Below, in pieces: positions 7,400 to 8,061 of a stretch of DNA of 8,061 nucleotides; the first letter of the stretch is position 1; every line of letters starts with the position of its first letter. The stretch is from Porphyromonadaceae bacterium UBA7555 (GTDB taxonomy: Bacteria; Bacteroidota; Bacteroidia; Bacteroidales; Muribaculaceae), in contig DLLT01000037.1 in NCBI GenBank assembly GCA_002478045.1, positions 1 through 8,061 on the forward strand, given 5' to 3'. Below the pieces are notes generated by a model. It was given only the letters and a program-made list of their open reading frames with translations, ran no database searches and was not told where the DNA came from. The translations under genes were made by a program, and so were the position numbers.

Positions 7400-7896
7400 T
7401 TCTTACTTATTTTGAGGGTTTGTACTCCTGCTCGGACAATGTATATGCCGGGAGTCAAGGAAGTGATATCGGCCACGCCGGAGGGCGCTTCCAATGCCTT
7501 GCGGCCGCAAATGTCATAAACTGCGACCGGGAGGGATGCGCGTACGGTGGTGCCGTCATACTCGATGGCAGACGATGCAGCATCTGCGGCAACGTCGCTC
7601 ACGCCGAGCAGTGTATTGAAGCGGATAGACACCAATTGGTCGTACCCGACGTTGACGACTGCGGCGCCGGATGTCGTCATTGATACCTGCTCGGTGCCGA
7701 AAGCGATGTTGTCCACCTCGGAGGCCTTGTAAACCCTATCTCCCGAGGTAAGGCGCAACACCACAATGTCCGATGTAGCATCCTGCGCCACGGCTGCGGG
7801 CGCGCCGACGAGGCCGACCACACCCAATGCCGCAATGCCGACCGCCGTCACGACGACCCTGCGCATCTTTGTGTGAATAATGTTTGTGTTGTGCAT
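7396..7896 (-). CDS. Small secreted protein with T9SS type-A-like C-terminal domain
   Basis: With the ATG at 7896 the product has 166 residues; a TTG at 7920 would add eight residues and an ATG at 7866 would remove ten. The 7896 start is a compromise, because the signal peptide proper begins at the 7866 Met (MRRVVVTAVGIAAL). Likely cleavage is after A37 (AVA-QDA). The mature part begins with VVLRLTSGDRVYKASEVDNI (45-64), a short beta module common at the N-terminus of secreted Bacteroidales proteins. A second similar unit, YDQLVSIRFN, lies at 85-94. Residues 122-166 resemble a type-A C-terminal sorting domain: VYDICGR, then SLTPGIYIVRAG, ending in KISKK. Such domains direct cargo to the type IX secretion system where one is present; no T9SS component lies in this window. 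There is no other recognisable domain. The stop overlaps the next gene's start (ATGA), and the promoter lies about 70 nt upstream. Confidence 0.8.
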   Translation of the reverse strand: MHNTNIIHTKMRRVVVTAVGIAALGVVGLVGAPAAVAQDATSDIVVLRLTSGDRVYKASEVDNIAFGTEQVSMTTSGAAVVNVGYDQLVSIRFNTLLGVSDVAADAASSAIEYDGTTVRASLPVAVYDICGRKALEAPSGVADITSLTPGIYIVRAGVQTLKISKK

Positions 7897-7937
7897 ACTA
7901 TGTGTTTTTTTGAAGGTCAATATATGATAATCTTATA

Positions 7938-7955
7938 TGACAACTTTGAATGTCA
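7938..7955 (-). repeat. Short inverted repeat in the 5' leader
   Basis: TGACA (7938-7942) and TGTCA (7951-7955) flank an 8-nt spacer within the leader between the TACATTTG promoter and the small secreted gene. A nearby direct repeat TATATGA occurs at 7921-7927 and 7934-7940. It may be a protein-binding site or a weak leader hairpin; a 5-bp stem can also arise by chance. Confidence 0.3.
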
Positions 7956-7973
7956 ACACCTATTATCAATGCG

Positions 7974-8003
7974 CAAATGTAAGCATTATTTTTCAATCGA
8001 CAA
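7974..8003 (-). promoter_or_regulatory. Bacteroidetes promoter (TTG, 19 bp, TACATTTG)
   Basis: On the minus strand, TACATTTG (7974-7981) exactly fits the TAnnTTTG -7 element. A TTG (8001-8003) lies 19 bp upstream, the expected place for the TTTG-like -33 element. The spacer is AT-rich. Transcription should start near 7967 and serve the small secreted protein and, through the ATGA overlap, the large beta-helix protein. The remaining bases to the window's right edge (8004-8061) hold no gene that I can support. Confidence 0.75.
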
Positions 8004-8061
8004 CATTTAACTCATCAAAAACCGTCATTTCGCATTATTTCGGGGCAGCGGCGTAGTTCCG

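Noticed and set aside
6155..7519. A 454-codon open frame on the plus strand, opposite the beta-helix gene
   Set aside because: It is antisense to a gene with a signal peptide, clear repeat structure and a coupled neighbour. Its translation has no domain or repeat logic of its own. Long antisense frames are expected opposite GC-rich, Gly/Ala/Asp-rich genes.
8035..8061. Minus-strand frame reading R-N-Y-A-A-A-P-K-stop, a possible C-terminus of an upstream gene
   Set aside because: Only eight codons are visible. Another frame also stays open here, so neither can be supported.

Overview
The window looks like chromosomal DNA from a Bacteroidota, most likely a gut Bacteroidales of moderately high GC content (Muribaculaceae-like; the family is a guess). 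The supporting signs are two TAnnTTTG-type -7 promoter boxes, genes without Shine-Dalgarno sequences but with A-rich leaders, a lipoprotein whose lipidated Cys is followed by S-D-D-D, and a short secreted protein ending in a type-A (T9SS-like) C-terminal sorting domain. All six supported genes lie on the minus strand, so transcription runs from the right end to the left. I see no tRNA, rRNA, CRISPR array, insertion sequence or prophage gene.

Right block (about 8003 to 5092) is a two-gene secreted-protein operon. A promoter (TTG, 19 bp spacer, TACATTTG) at 7974-8003 precedes a 166-residue secreted protein with a T9SS-like C-terminal domain. Its TGA overlaps the ATG of the next gene (ATGA). That gene encodes a 740-residue exported, Gly/Asp-rich, right-handed beta-helix protein resembling the Cthe_2159 carbohydrate-binding family. 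Both proteins carry a similar short module after the signal peptide (VD[NS]I followed seven residues later by VS). A GC-rich hairpin with seven U residues at 5092-5138 closes the operon.

Left block (about 5032 to 65) starts at a clear TAACTTTG box (5025-5032). It encodes, in order of transcription: a single-pass coiled-coil membrane protein with a C-terminal beta domain (329 aa); a CPA2-type cation:proton antiporter with an extra four-helix segment and two RCK_C (TrkA-C) domains (747 aa); a PlsC-type 1-acylglycerol-3-phosphate acyltransferase (241 aa); and a small surface-type lipoprotein (199 aa). Gaps are 91, 47 and 127 bp, no strong internal promoter is visible, and an 11-bp perfect-stem terminator at 65-106 ends the block. 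This is therefore probably one envelope-related operon covering ion homeostasis, phospholipid synthesis, and an envelope scaffold and lipoprotein of unknown function.

Most of the window is ordinary housekeeping or envelope content. The most unusual part is the translationally coupled pair on the right, where the sorting domain sits on the small protein while the large beta-helix partner lacks one and ends in a Gly-Pro-rich tail.
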